Source of the DNA: Phocoena phocoena
Lineage: Eukaryota; Chordata; Mammalia; Artiodactyla; Phocoenidae
Length of the DNA: 64,000 nucleotides
Assembly: GCF_963924675.1 (NCBI RefSeq)
Contig: NC_089228.1
Coordinates: 92,720,894 to 92,784,893 of the forward strand
Reading direction: 5' to 3'
The translations under genes were made by a program, and so were the position numbers. Positions 47,205 to 57,183 of this stretch are shown here, in pieces (the stretch's first letter is position 1; the number at the start of each line of letters is the position of its first letter). Below the pieces are notes generated by a model. That model searched no databases. It saw only the letters and a list, made by a program, of their open reading frames with translations, and was not told where the DNA came from.

Positions 47205-47395
47205 TGGCATCCGTGTTTGCAGTGCTTTTTGTAAGCTTCTCAATTTCACAAAAATCCTCTGAGGTCAAAGGATGTGTGGTGACCCTTTAGCAGAGGAGGA
47301 AATAGAGGCATAGAGCTAATTACTGGCTTGCCTGAGCTTTGGAAATAACTCATCAGTAGAGCCAGTGAGACCTAGGTCTGTGGACTGTGGCTGAA
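47205..47395 (-). mobile_element. MIR SINE relic
   Basis: Reverse MIR: 'aaaatcctctgaggtcaaag', 'agcagaggaggaaatagagg', 'catagagctaattactggc', 'gagccagtgagacctaggtc'. Decayed but in order. Confidence 0.75.
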
Positions 47396-49092
47396 GCATC
47401 ACCATTTCTGCCTTTGCTTTGAGTGCTTTTCTTGCCTGCTTTCTCTTTCATGCTGTTGAATGCAACCTGTTTCATTCTGCTGCCCATCACCATTAAGAGG
47501 GAGGAAGGAATTTAAAACAGGATGGATTGTCTTTGACAGTAAGGAGCTGTACAACTGCATTCCATCAAGACATAAATGTGCCTGTAGCCCCAGTGGTATT
47601 AAAGCTTTCCAGTGACGTTTTATCACGGTTTCACCTGGGCTCCAGGTGGCAAGGAGATGCTTAACCTGGAAAAACCTCTGTTTGTAGTGGCAGATTGCTG
47701 TTTTCTGCCCACCTCCAGAATCTCCTAAGAATGTTTGACATTTCTTTTCTTAAAGCCAACCATAAAATTTAATTTAAGGTTGAATAGTTGTTTCTCCTGT
47801 AGCCCATGTGAAATTTGGGGTATCAGCTAACTGTTCTAAAGTTGACAGTAAAGAAGTATTCCAAAGGTGTGGACCACCGGTTACTTCTTGGCAGAGCTGT
47901 TGAACTAAGGTCTAATAGCAGTAGGTACTGTACTCAGCTGCCATATTTCAAGTACAGAAGAGTCTCCACTTGATTGCATAAAGCATGTCTATAAGATGCC
48001 GCTTCCTACTTAGGTGATTACTTTAAAAATATGTATAGACATTGCCAAGGTTTCTCCAAACCTTCACCCAGTTCCTGAGTCTGACACACCAGGGAAATGG
48101 GTTCTGGTTCAGAACCCATCATGTATTTGTTGCACTGATGCTGTAGATAAATGCTACGTGGGAAAGGCCTTCTTTGCACTTCTTCACAGGAGAATATTAT
48201 TGCAGTATATTCAGTCTGAACTGAGAGGTGACCTCTGTGGTGCCTCAGAAAATATCAAAAGAGTTTTAAAATATTGTTTTGAGGAACCAGAATACATAGA
48301 AACTCAGAATGTTTGAATGCCAGCCCAGATGTTGGCAGACTTTGTCACGAGTAAAATGTGTACTCAGTGACTAGGTTGAAGCCCTTGGTTGTCTATAAGC
48401 AAATCTCTCTACTTTTTCTAAATCATTGCAAAAAAAAAAAAAAAATAAGTAAGTTAAGCAAATTTTGTGGTGGTGCTTACGCATGCACAGACATGCATGA
48501 GCCCTCTGCATCTTCCAAACTTGGAAAGCATATTTTAACAGCACAAGTACATCTCTGCGTTTGATCTACATCAGAGCCTCTTTTTTCCTCTTCCTCACAT
48601 GCTTTTCAATTATATAGTTTAAATGTTTTAGCTATTAAATCTGTTTGGTCTTCAAACTGTAAACATCACAAACAGCTAATAAGCTTTAGGAAAGAAAAGG
48701 AAATTGACATTTAGTATAGAGGTTCTGCAAAGCCAATGAAAGGCTATGCAAATGAGCTAGAACAGACAGATTTGCATATCCTCGTTGGTTTCATGATGAT
48801 ATTCTCAGCATGAGCCTGGCAGACTCGCCTTTTTACCTCTTGGGATGATGCATGTACTAGTGGTAGAGCGCCCTGCAGGGTCAATTTAACAAATGTAACA
48901 TTGCGATTTTCCTTGAGGTTTCTCAGGAACACTGAGCAAAATGTGGCAATAAGTGGTGACAGAGAAAATCGATTTGTGAAGTAAATGCTTTTGGCGGACG
49001 GGGGTAGGGAGGGATATTCTATCCGTCTTTAATATTGCCAAGGGTAGGGTGGTGAACAAGTTTGGGTATTGGTGCCATCAGCATTTTGAAGT
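47396..49092. other. Single-copy block, 1.7 kb, with octamer pair
   Basis: No exon recognised. A 100-codon frame at 48014-48316 has no recognisable domain. About 48720-48960 carries two octamer motifs in opposite orientation and a CCAAT (see the separate entry). A17 run at 48429. Confidence 0.4.
48732..48790. promoter_or_regulatory. Inverted octamer (POU) motif pair
   Basis: A perfect ATGCAAAT at 48746-48753 and its exact reverse complement ATTTGCAT at 48770-48777 are separated by 16 bp, with CCAAT at 48733-48737. Octamers bind POU-family factors (OCT1/OCT2/BRN class). Seeing two perfect inverted sites within 32 bp in single-copy DNA suggests, but does not prove, an enhancer or promoter. Confidence 0.35.
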
Positions 49093-49108
49093 AAATATAT
49101 ACCCACCA

Positions 49109-49300
49109 GGGCTTCCCTGGTGGCACAGTGGTTGAGCGTCCACCTGCCGATGCAGGGGATACGGGTTCGTGCCCCAGTCCGGGAAGATCCCGCCTGCCGC
49201 GGAGCGGCTGGGCCCGTGAGCCATGGCCGCTGAGCCTGCGCGTCCGGAGCCTGTGCTCCGCAACGGGAGAGGTCGCAGCAGTGAGAGGCCCGCGTACCAA
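49109..49300 (+). mobile_element. CHR-1 SINE with (TA)n instead of A tail
   Basis: Sense full-length copy to 'gcccgcgtacc'. The usual 'gc' plus poly(A) is replaced by aaatatata... (TA)n running to 49317. TSD aaatatatacccacca (49093-49108) is matched downstream by atatatacacccacca ending at 49326, with a CA insertion. The body variant 'gagcgtccacctgcc' also differs from siblings. Confidence 0.94.
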
Positions 49301-49326
49301 ATATATATATATATATACACCCACCA

Positions 49327-50567
49327 ATTCCTCTGCTCTCTTGATAGCCCTACACGTCTACCACCAAAACTTTTGCCCAGAGACTGGACAAATTTTGCAA
49401 GCCTCCTTTGGCTGCATCAACACCAGAAAAGCAGGCTGAGGAATCTCCCTGTGCCACCATCCTGTTAGAATAATAGATAGTAGCCTAACGGCCGAGTTTG
49501 TATATTTATTTAATTAAATGTATGTGTTGCCAGACATTGATACCTGGAAGCATAATTACATGGTGACCAAGAAGGATTTGATGTTGTCAAGATCGGGGTT
49601 TGAGTTTAAGCTCTGGCATTCCTTCCTGCCTTGGCTTCTCACGCATATGTGAGAGAGAGCTGTGAGCATTAAATGAGAGAGAGAAGGCAAATTGTTACCC
49701 TGCCTGGCTCATGGTAAATGCCTAATAGATAGTATCGTTATTTTGAAATGCTTTCCAAATTATAGTCAAGTCTTCCTTTGTAACAAAATTTTTTTAAAAA
49801 TCAACGTAGCTTTCTGAAGAAAAAGGAAATGACATTCACCCCTGAAATGGACTTGAAGGCTTTTAGAGGGTCTTTTCCAAGTTGTTATAAAACACCTCTG
49901 AAGTAAATTTGCCCATTTCTGCCCACACCAATCCTATAACATTCCAGGAATAAAATCTGCACTTGAGTTTAAAAATAAAACGGTGGAACAAACTGAATTA
50001 GAAGTCCTTGGCAGACATCCCCCCCAGCAGAATGTTCTCTCAATTGGTGGTATGGCAATAAAAAAGAAGATGTATACTTTTTAATCTGCCTTTCTTCCTC
50101 TTCTCTTCAGCCAGTCATATTTCTTTATCTTCAAAACCCAGTATGCTTGGATTTGACCTCACCCCTCCCTCTGATAACTACGCTCCCACCCCCACCCCAG
50201 ATAAACCACATGCACACGGACCTTCCTTCCCAAGAAAGCGTGGAGCAGAGACGTCCTCTGATACCGTATATGTGCATATTGGACGGTGCCGAGCAAGGTC
50301 AGAGAAACATGAGAGGGCTCTGCTGTCCTCAGTTGCAAAGGCTCTGCCAAGAAAGAAAGAAAAAACATCTCAAATGTATTCGCATCTCTCCCGCCTCTTT
50401 TTTGTTCTGTAAATATTCAAACCCTTTTTAGAGAGGCTTTTGATAATGTGTTATCCCAGCCAACGCCATGAACCTTGTATGTACCGAGTACTCCCAAATC
50501 CCATCGGAATGACTCAGTAAAGAGAGATAAAGTGCGGTTGGCAGGATTGGGTAGAGAATCTTGTTAC

Positions 50568-50570
<3 letters not shown>
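49327..50570. other. Single-copy block, 1.2 kb
   Basis: No repeat or exon recognised. Two overlapping ~90-codon frames at 50143-50431 lack any recognisable similarity. Confidence 0.4.
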
Positions 50571-50611
<41 letters not shown>

Positions 50612-50640
50612 CTCTCACACTCTCTCTTCCCCCCCCCCCC
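50571..50640. repeat. (AC)n, CT-rich and poly-C compound repeat
   Basis: About 19 AC units (50571-50608), a CT/CA-mixed part, then 12 consecutive C (50629-50640). A compound microsatellite likely to be length-variable and error-prone in sequencing. Confidence 0.96.
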
Positions 50641-51200
50641 ACATCCACCCCTATCATCACCATAGAAATCATGTAGAAACTAGACATCCTCCTCTCCCTC
50701 ACACACGCAGTTGTGTCTTTCCCAAAAATGGAAGGGGAAAAAGCTCTCTTTGGCTGAGCCATATGCAAAAAATTATGGAACATCTGTGTAAGTAACAACA
50801 TACAACAAGACAAATTATTGATGGTAAAAGGCAGAGCCCTTGTTTCAAAAACATGTCTGGAGATAGCGTGTATATACAGAACCTTGCTTTGTGCTAATTA
50901 CGCAAAATAACTGTCAGCTTTGGGGACCGCAGGCTGGGCTTTTTAATAACTCGTGGCCTCTGCAGGGTGGGCCTTTTCTTTTTCTTCTCTTTTCTGTCCT
51001 ATCTTCCTTCCCTCCTTCCTTTATTCTTTTTGGTTCTTGTTGAACAAACTGCATAGCTTTATTTCAGTAGCCGCTGCGATCTGGAAAACTAAATCAGAAA
51101 CGTGGGCGCTTTGGTGACTCATGTTGAAATGTACTAGCCGACAGATGCCTCCCCACCCATGACCCCTTATCTGACCATTTCCGTCCAATGGTAGTCCGAG
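50641..51200. other. Single-copy block
   Basis: Nothing recognised. A T/C-rich stretch lies at 50974-51032. Confidence 0.35.
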
Positions 51201-51290
51201 GAGTGCGGGGGGGGGGGGGGGCTCCAAGCACCTCATCAGTGGGGGGGGGGGGGTCCGAGCACCTCATCAGTGGGGGTTCTGAGCAACTGA
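51201..51290 (+). repeat. G-run tandem repeat (three imperfect units)
   Basis: G15 (51207-51221), G13 (51241-51253) and G5 (51272-51276) each precede a related spacer: 'ctccaagcacctcatcagt', 'tccgagcacctcatcagt', 'ttctgagcaactgac'. The sequence just before the first run, 'gtccgaggagtgc', looks like a further decayed unit. The G tracts can in principle form G-quadruplexes. Confidence 0.9.
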
Positions 51291-51739
51291 CTCCTCAGTC
51301 AGTTTCAGGAATTCTTTTCCTTTCAACATTTAACTCTATTTTTGTGGCGGGTGTTGAGACTGAGAACAATGTCATTCCAGGCGAATTCGGTTGCTTTACT
51401 TACTCGGAGACTCTGTGATTTTGCCTGAGTGGCAAGCCTTTCAGGCACGTGTACTTAAAAACGTGATGGGGTAGCGCCAATGAGAAATTTGGGAAGTCTC
51501 CCGTCAATAAAGAAAAAGGAGTTTGGAAGAACAGGGGGATTTCTTTTTATGGGGAAGAAGTAGTAGAGCAGAATATGGGTTTCTTAGGAAGAGAGACAGC
51601 TCAAACGTGCTATTCCTCTCCTCAGAAACCCCTAAGCTCTCAGCACACAGCAAAGACGGAACAAGGGCAGTGACGGGTGGCCAGGGTGACCTCTGCCAGC
51701 CTTCCCAGCCCTTCTCCCCTCTGCTCGCCATCAGTAGCC
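51291..51739. other. Single-copy block
   Basis: No recognised feature. Confidence 0.35.
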
Positions 51740-51970
51740 CACGTTCCTGACCCCCATCATAATTCCAGCATTCCCTGCACATTCACCTCCAATTTCCCCT
51801 CATTCTGACCCAGCCCATCAGAATCCTCCCCAGGCTTCAGCACCCAGCTCACACCCCGTCTCCTCCACAAACCCTTCCAACTGCAAAGCCAGTTAGTCTG
51901 TCCATTTTGGGGGCTCCTAGATCCCTCTGTTATTTCCACTCCTTCGCTATTTATAAAGCTTAGCACAGCC
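51740..51970 (+). mobile_element. Possible L2 relic
   Basis: Pyrimidine-rich text including 'ccaggcttcagcacccagct' and 'tctcctccacaaacccttcc' matches the style of sense L2 ('caggtctcagctcaaatgtc ... ctccatgaagccttcc'). Only moderate support. Confidence 0.5.
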
Positions 51971-52019
51971 CGCCTGATCGTGTAGTTTGCTGCGTAGCTG
52001 TTTTAGCAGAAAACGCAGC

Positions 52020-52258
52020 CCAGAATGCTGGTTAGACGTGCGGGCGCTGGCGTGAGCCTGCCCTGGGTTCAGGTCCCCCCTCTACTAGGCCATCTGTTTT
52101 AGCGCTATAACTGGGATATGTACTTAACCTCTCTGTCTAGTTTCCTCATTTGCAAACGTGGCTTACTAACAGCTCCCTCCCAAAGGCGTAGTGAGGGTTG
52201 AGTGCACGCACAGCTCTTACAGTACTGCGTAAGCCCTTAAATACTGGTAGTAGTAGCC
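52020..52258 (+). mobile_element. MIR SINE
   Basis: Plus-strand MIR: 'cgtgagcctgccctgggttc', 'atgtacttaacctctctgtc', 'tagtttcctcatttgcaaac', 'cgtagtgagggttgagtgca'. Near full length. Confidence 0.8.
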
Positions 52259-52894
52259 CCGATCGGCCAGAAAACAGAGACCACATTTTGTTCACGCTCT
52301 GAGCTCTCACAACTGGACTTTACGTGTAGAAAAGACCCAATCCATACATATCAAGTCAGCTCCGGTGCATCTAGCCACGTACGGATCTGTTCCGTTGAGT
52401 CAGCTAAATCATTCAGAGTGCGGCAAACCCTGCGCCCCACAGACCCATCCCTCCAGTCACTGAAAATCTGTGAGGGATCAGAGTATTTCAAAACAACCTC
52501 AGAGCCCTGTGGAAAACCTCTCCAATCATCTTTAGGCATCTGCTTTCTCTTTTGGGTGCAGACAGTCAGCAGAGCCCGATTATAAGGCATGCATATGTAT
52601 GCAGCATTATTTTGCAGAAGCTGAGGGAAAGGATGGGCGTTTATCCTGCCTGAAGTTTCCCTCCCAGTTTCTAGGGCTCAGTGCTCCGAACACTGAAGGG
52701 CACTTTGAAAATGGAGCCCTTGAAGTTCTTCTCAAGCTTTGGAAGCATTTACAACAAATCAGGTGGATAAAAGTATGAAAACAATCAGAAATGAGAACCA
52801 CCCATCCTTAGAGTCTTTAATAATATTGTGTGAGCGTATGTTTACGAATTTGTGTGTGTTTAACCTTCATGCAAAGAACGAGACAGTATCTCCA
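52259..52894. other. Single-copy block
   Basis: No gene or repeat recognised. Confidence 0.35.
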
Positions 52895-53136
52895 CTTGGA
52901 ACCAACCAACGCTGTATAAGGTTCGTCTCCCGTGGTTCCCATCTCAGCTCCACCCCCGCCAGGAGGCATGTTGTCTGGAGACATTTTTGGTCGTCACAAC
53001 TTGGGGAGGTGCTACCAGCATCTAGTGAGTAGAGACCAGGGTTACTGTTCAACACCCATAATGTACAGGACAACCCCCCTGCACAGTGGAATGATCCAGT
53101 ACAAAATATATCAACAGCGCTGAGGTTGAGAAGCCC
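52895..53136 (+). mobile_element. hAT-type MITE (ancient DNA transposon)
   Basis: Body 'tgttgtctggagacattttt', 'tggtcgtcacaacttgggga', 'gctaccagcatctagtgagt', 'acaggacaacccccctgcac' and a right end 'gaggttgagaagccc' match a well-known ancient mammalian non-autonomous hAT text. I cannot name the family with certainty. The left end is decayed. Confidence 0.75.
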
Positions 53137-53143
53137 GGTTTAC

Positions 53144-53250
53144 TTTTTTGTTTTTTGGCCGCATGGCTAGTCGAATCTTAGCTCCCAGATCAAGGGTTGA
53201 ACCCTGGTCCTGGCAGCGAAAGCGCTGAGTCCACCAAGGAATTCCCACGA
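53144..53250 (-). mobile_element. Older tRNA-derived SINE (CHR/Bov-tA-like)
   Basis: Reverse short SINE: 'ttttttggccgcatggctag', 'aatcttagctcccagatcaa', B-box complement 'gggttgaaccctgg', and head 'caaggaattccc'. TSD aagcccggtttac (53131-53143) versus aaacctggtttac (53251-53263) has two mismatches. The upstream copy lies in the end of the hAT MITE, so the SINE inserted at the MITE terminus. Confidence 0.85.
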
Positions 53251-53517
53251 AACCTGGTTTACCTTAACCTCAAAAGAACAATAAGAATTCCTGGTGAGGA
53301 ATGACATCTGCCCAGGAGAGAGCCATGGACCTCGTTGAAGGCCACGTGGGGCTCCACCTTTGGACCCAGACTGTGCACTTCCACAAAAACCCCTCCTGCT
53401 CTACCTCCCCAGGAAATCCAGTCCGCGAGGACAGGCTTTATGGGGAGAGAAGGGCTTGTTCTGACTTTGTCCTCTGCTGGCAGATTATTTCTGGTCCCTT
53501 CATTGCAATCCTGCCTT

Positions 53518-53819
53518 TTTTTTTTTTTTAATATTTATTTATTTTATTTGGCTGTGCCAGGTCTTAGTTGCGGCACGCAGGATCTTCGTTGTGGCATGCA
53601 GGATTTCTTTTTGGCATGCGCAGGTTTCTCTCTACTTGCAGCACGCGAGTGGGCTAGTTGCAGCATGTGGGCTCCAGAGCGTGTGTGCTCGGTAGTTGAG
53701 ATATGTGGACCTAGTTGCCCCATGGCATGTGAGATCTTAGTTCCCCGACCAGGGATCGAACCTGCATCCCCTGCATTGGAAGGCAGATTCTTAACCACTG
53801 GACCACCAGGGAAGTCCCT
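53518..53819 (-). mobile_element. CHR-2 SINE
   Basis: Reverse copy: T-tract and 'aatatttatttattttattt', 'ggctgtgccaggtcttagtt', repeated '-tagttg-' modules, 'agttccccgaccagggatcg', ending 'ccaccagggaagtcc'. TSD caatcctgcctt (53506-53517) versus cgatcctgcctt (53820-53831), one mismatch. The antisense strand is open, producing a spurious 180-codon frame that begins at 53335. Confidence 0.95.
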
Positions 53820-53831
53820 CGATCCTGCCTT

Positions 53832-54051
53832 GTATTTGAGTTTTTACTTGCAGTTTCTTAGTTTTGTTGTTCCGTGAGAGGAGATACGTGTAGAAGATGG
53901 AGAAGGGTTAAAGAAGCAGGAGGGTGCTGGGTGGTGGGGAGGGAGAGGAAATCGCATGCACGAGAGGGAGATGTACACATGGAGACTCACTTAGTTTAAT
54001 GGTCCTGGAGTTTTCAGCTAGAGGTTTTGCTGCCAATGTCTCTGCATCCTT
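53832..54051. other. Short single-copy stretch
   Basis: G/A-rich linker with no recognised feature. Confidence 0.35.
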
Positions 54052-54060
54052 CACACACAC

Positions 54061-54102
<42 letters not shown>
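54052..54102. repeat. (AC)n microsatellite
   Basis: About 25 AC units with one ACGC interruption. Confidence 0.97.
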
Positions 54103-54104
<2 letters not shown>

Positions 54105-56659
54105 CACCACCACATACAGGCCAGGTGGCTCCTGCTTACATACATGGCTTGGCACTTTTAATCTTTGGCTAAGACCATTTCACACATGAACAACACAGCC
54201 TCCTCCCAGAGATTTGTCATCCATCTGCTTGCAGAAGGGCTGTCTGTTTCTCTCTGAAAACTGGTCCAATCAACATTTTCCTTTGGCCAGAGTAGCTTCC
54301 CAGCAGCTCCTCCATAAGGTCCGTAATTGCAATTTCTCATTCTTATTTGCCTGGCTGGCTTCACCCTTCTGTCCTCTCTCTGTGTCTCCCCGCCCATCCC
54401 GTACTCTCAGCCCTCTCCTTTCCCGTTAAGAAGCCCTGTCAGAATGAATGACAGAATCAGCTTCCTTCCCCCTAAGCGGCTCATTACTCGTAACTTTCAA
54501 GCCATGTAGCCTTCTGTCCTTACAAGGTTTATAGATTCCCCTCCACACGCATGATCCCCCTTCCAGAGTGAAGTACTGGATGCATGCCTTGCCTCACACT
54601 CTTTCCAAGCTATGCCGCTGTAGCAGGACTGTGGGCAAATATGCCACTGAGTCTTTGCTCGTGATCTGCTCCAGCCTGTCTTTTTCCATATGCTTGTAGC
54701 AGACCATGGTTAATATCAGTCTGTGAGTTATCTTGAGGCTAGCCCTGACGTCTGACTCCAGTGTCAGCGTGCTGAAACGGCGCACACCCCTCATTCTGGA
54801 ACACAGGGTCAGCTCTCACAGGCAAACTTGGTATGGGATGTGGACCACTGACTCCGCTGTTGCAGCCACATTTGTGGTTGAGTTAGGGAGCGTCTGATGG
54901 GCACAGGAGGGACCTTCTCGCAAATGACTTCTCATTGCTAAATTTCGAAAAAGCGAATAGCACATGTAGGGAGGGCTATCGTGAGACCCAAAGAGTAAAT
55001 CTAATAATAAACTCTTTGGTGTTTACAAGATAGATGTCCGAGCAGAGGCCTTATTTAGGGAGTCGGATTATTAGGGAAAGCTGAAATCTGCTGTTTCGAA
55101 GGAAAAGGGAAAAATCTGAAGGATGATTAAGAAGGTAGGGAAAATCTGCAGAATCCAGGGGGTGAGAACGATGCTTTTCTGTGACCTATAACTAGACTTT
55201 TTGTTCCAGTAAAATATATTCGGAGCATTTCTAGACAGTAAGCTAAGGAGTAATCAGTCTTAAAATGCAGCTGTACAAAAAGGCATCTTAAACTAATACA
55301 CTTGAGTAAGGAATGCAAGTGCCTGATGGGTCACTTTGGGTAAACAGCTTGGCACAGTGAAATGAAGTGGGGTCCCCGTTTTCCCAATTGTGAAGTTGGT
55401 GAGTTCAGAGAGGTCCTGTAGATATTTGTGTTTGCTCTGCACCATGGAACCCTGAAGTCAAACATATCTATATGCTTTAAAATATGAAAGAATTAAGGAG
55501 ATCTAGTACTTGGTAGCGTTTTAGAGGGAAGAAAAGGCAATAGCTAGAACATTGCTCTGCTTTTGGTTGACCACGTTTATACGTAGTGGGCACATTGTGA
55601 AATAGCCTGCAAAGGCACCAGAAACAGCCGTTCCTGGAAGAGCCCAGGTGCCCAATGCAGCGGAGAGCCCCCAGCCCAGACCCAACACCATCAGATGGTT
55701 CTGGAAGGTCCTCAGAAGAGATACAGCACCAGGGATAGGGTTGCTTCCAGCTCAACCAGAGCTGCTCTGAATCTTCCCAAAGGTTCTGAATGGCTCCTAA
55801 AGCATCATGGAGCACCCACACTCCCGTGGCCCCTAGAACACTTCCCTTCTCTTGACTCCTAACCCTGTCAGAGATCCCAGACGATCCTCTCTATATCAAA
55901 GCCACGCCCAGCAAGATCTTCCAGAGGCTTCCTTAAACATCCCTCTAACCACCATTCTAAGTGGGGAGGGGAGGTAATGACAGCAAGGAGAATTCTGGTT
56001 TATTCTTCATGAAATGACCACTTTCTCAGGAGGCATGAGCTGATGTGCGCTTGTGCCTGGAACACGGGGCAGACCCTGGAAGTTAGCCAACTTGATACTG
56101 ATGTTAAGTATCCAGGGTTTGCTGATACAACCCCTGCAGGTCGTAGAAGGAGGTGTAGTCAATACAGGCTCCCAACAGGGTTCAAAAGTCACCTTCCTGC
56201 CACTGTGATTTTCCAGACGAGCCGTGTGGATAGTTCCAAATCATGGAATGATGGCGTATGCAGCTCACTCCTACACACTTGCACACACATGTGTGTATGC
56301 CTCTTCCCTGCCTTCATTTGAACCCGTACCTCTGCTTTGGCTTCTAGGAGCAATTACATTGTAGCAACAATTAACAAAAGGAACTGAAGGTCAGAACCCC
56401 TGAGTTCCAGGCTGGTCTCACCACTGGCTTTCATGACTGTTGATCATACTTGAACAGGTAATAGATCAGAGGCAGCACTCCAGTCCTCAGACTTGTGGAT
56501 TAACAAGTGAAATATTATTCAGAGATTGATGTGTGATTATGATCAACTCACACACGTTGATTTGATACATTTATTTATTGCAGTATGATTGCCACTATAG
56601 TGTTAGCTAACACCTCCGTCTCATCACATAATTATCGTTTCTTCTTCATGGTGAGAACA
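54103..56659. other. Single-copy block, 2.6 kb
   Basis: No exon, RNA gene or repeat recognised. About 55600-55830 is more GC-rich and holds a 114-codon minus frame (55821-55477) without recognisable similarity. Confidence 0.4.
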
Positions 56660-56835
56660 GTTAAGACAGGCATAGAGGAGAATGGTGGCTACCAGGGGCT
56701 TGATGAGGGTGGAATTGGGGAGATGTTTTAAGATACAAACCTGCAACTAGAAGATAAATAAGTCCTGAAGATCTAGTGCACAGAACAGTGGTTGTAGTCA
56801 ACAGTACTCCGTTATAAACGTCAAAAATGCTAAGG
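56660..56835 (+). mobile_element. L1MA/MB 3'UTR fragment
   Basis: Sense: 'gaatggtggctaccaggggc', 'gaagataaataagtcctgaa', 'gatctagtgcacagaacagt', 'ggttgtagtcaacagtactc'. Follows the L1MA/MB 3'UTR order but is truncated at both ends. Confidence 0.8.
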
Positions 56836-57072
56836 CAATAATTTTTTAATCACTTTACTGAAAATGAAGTATTTTTCAGTAGGAAACCTTTAACATTCCT
56901 AGTTTCCCTGTGCCTTAGAAAAATATGAAAAAACAAAAATAAGACCTCATTGGCCAAGGTTAAAAACTGGAGAGCTCAGGGATAAATACAAGTGAAAGAA
57001 ACATCTCTACCCCATCCCCTGCTGTTGCCGTGTGTTCATTTCCGGTAGCATGTGCCCACCTGAGGAGGTTTT
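56836..57072. other. Short single-copy stretch
   Basis: AT-rich, unassigned. Confidence 0.35.
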
Positions 57073-57168
57073 CTCCGCGGCATGTGGGATCTTCCCAGAC
57101 CGGGGCACGAACCCGTGTCCCCTGCATCGGCAGGCGGACTCTCAACCACTGCACCACCAGGGAAGCCC
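57073..57168 (-). mobile_element. CHR-1 SINE truncated to its tRNA-like head, no A tail
   Basis: Reverse copy of only the first ~96 bp of CHR-1 (sense: head with A- and B-box regions to 'gccgcggag'). The 3' half and poly(A) are absent. On the sense strand it is followed directly by aaaacct, and aaaacct also lies 8 bp upstream of its 5' end (plus-strand aggtttt at 57066-57072 and 57177-57183), a weak duplication consistent with an L1 endonuclease site. Alternatives are a later deletion of the 3' half. Confidence 0.88.
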
Positions 57169-57183
57169 AAAGGCAAAGGTTTT

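Noticed and set aside
50571..50640. Direct repeats as a CRISPR array
   Set aside because: They are dinucleotide and homopolymer tracts with no spacer structure, in a mammalian genome.
53335..53877. 180-codon open frame, the longest in the window
   Set aside because: It runs through an antisense CHR-2 SINE from unique flank to unique flank. The open length comes from the stop-poor SINE.
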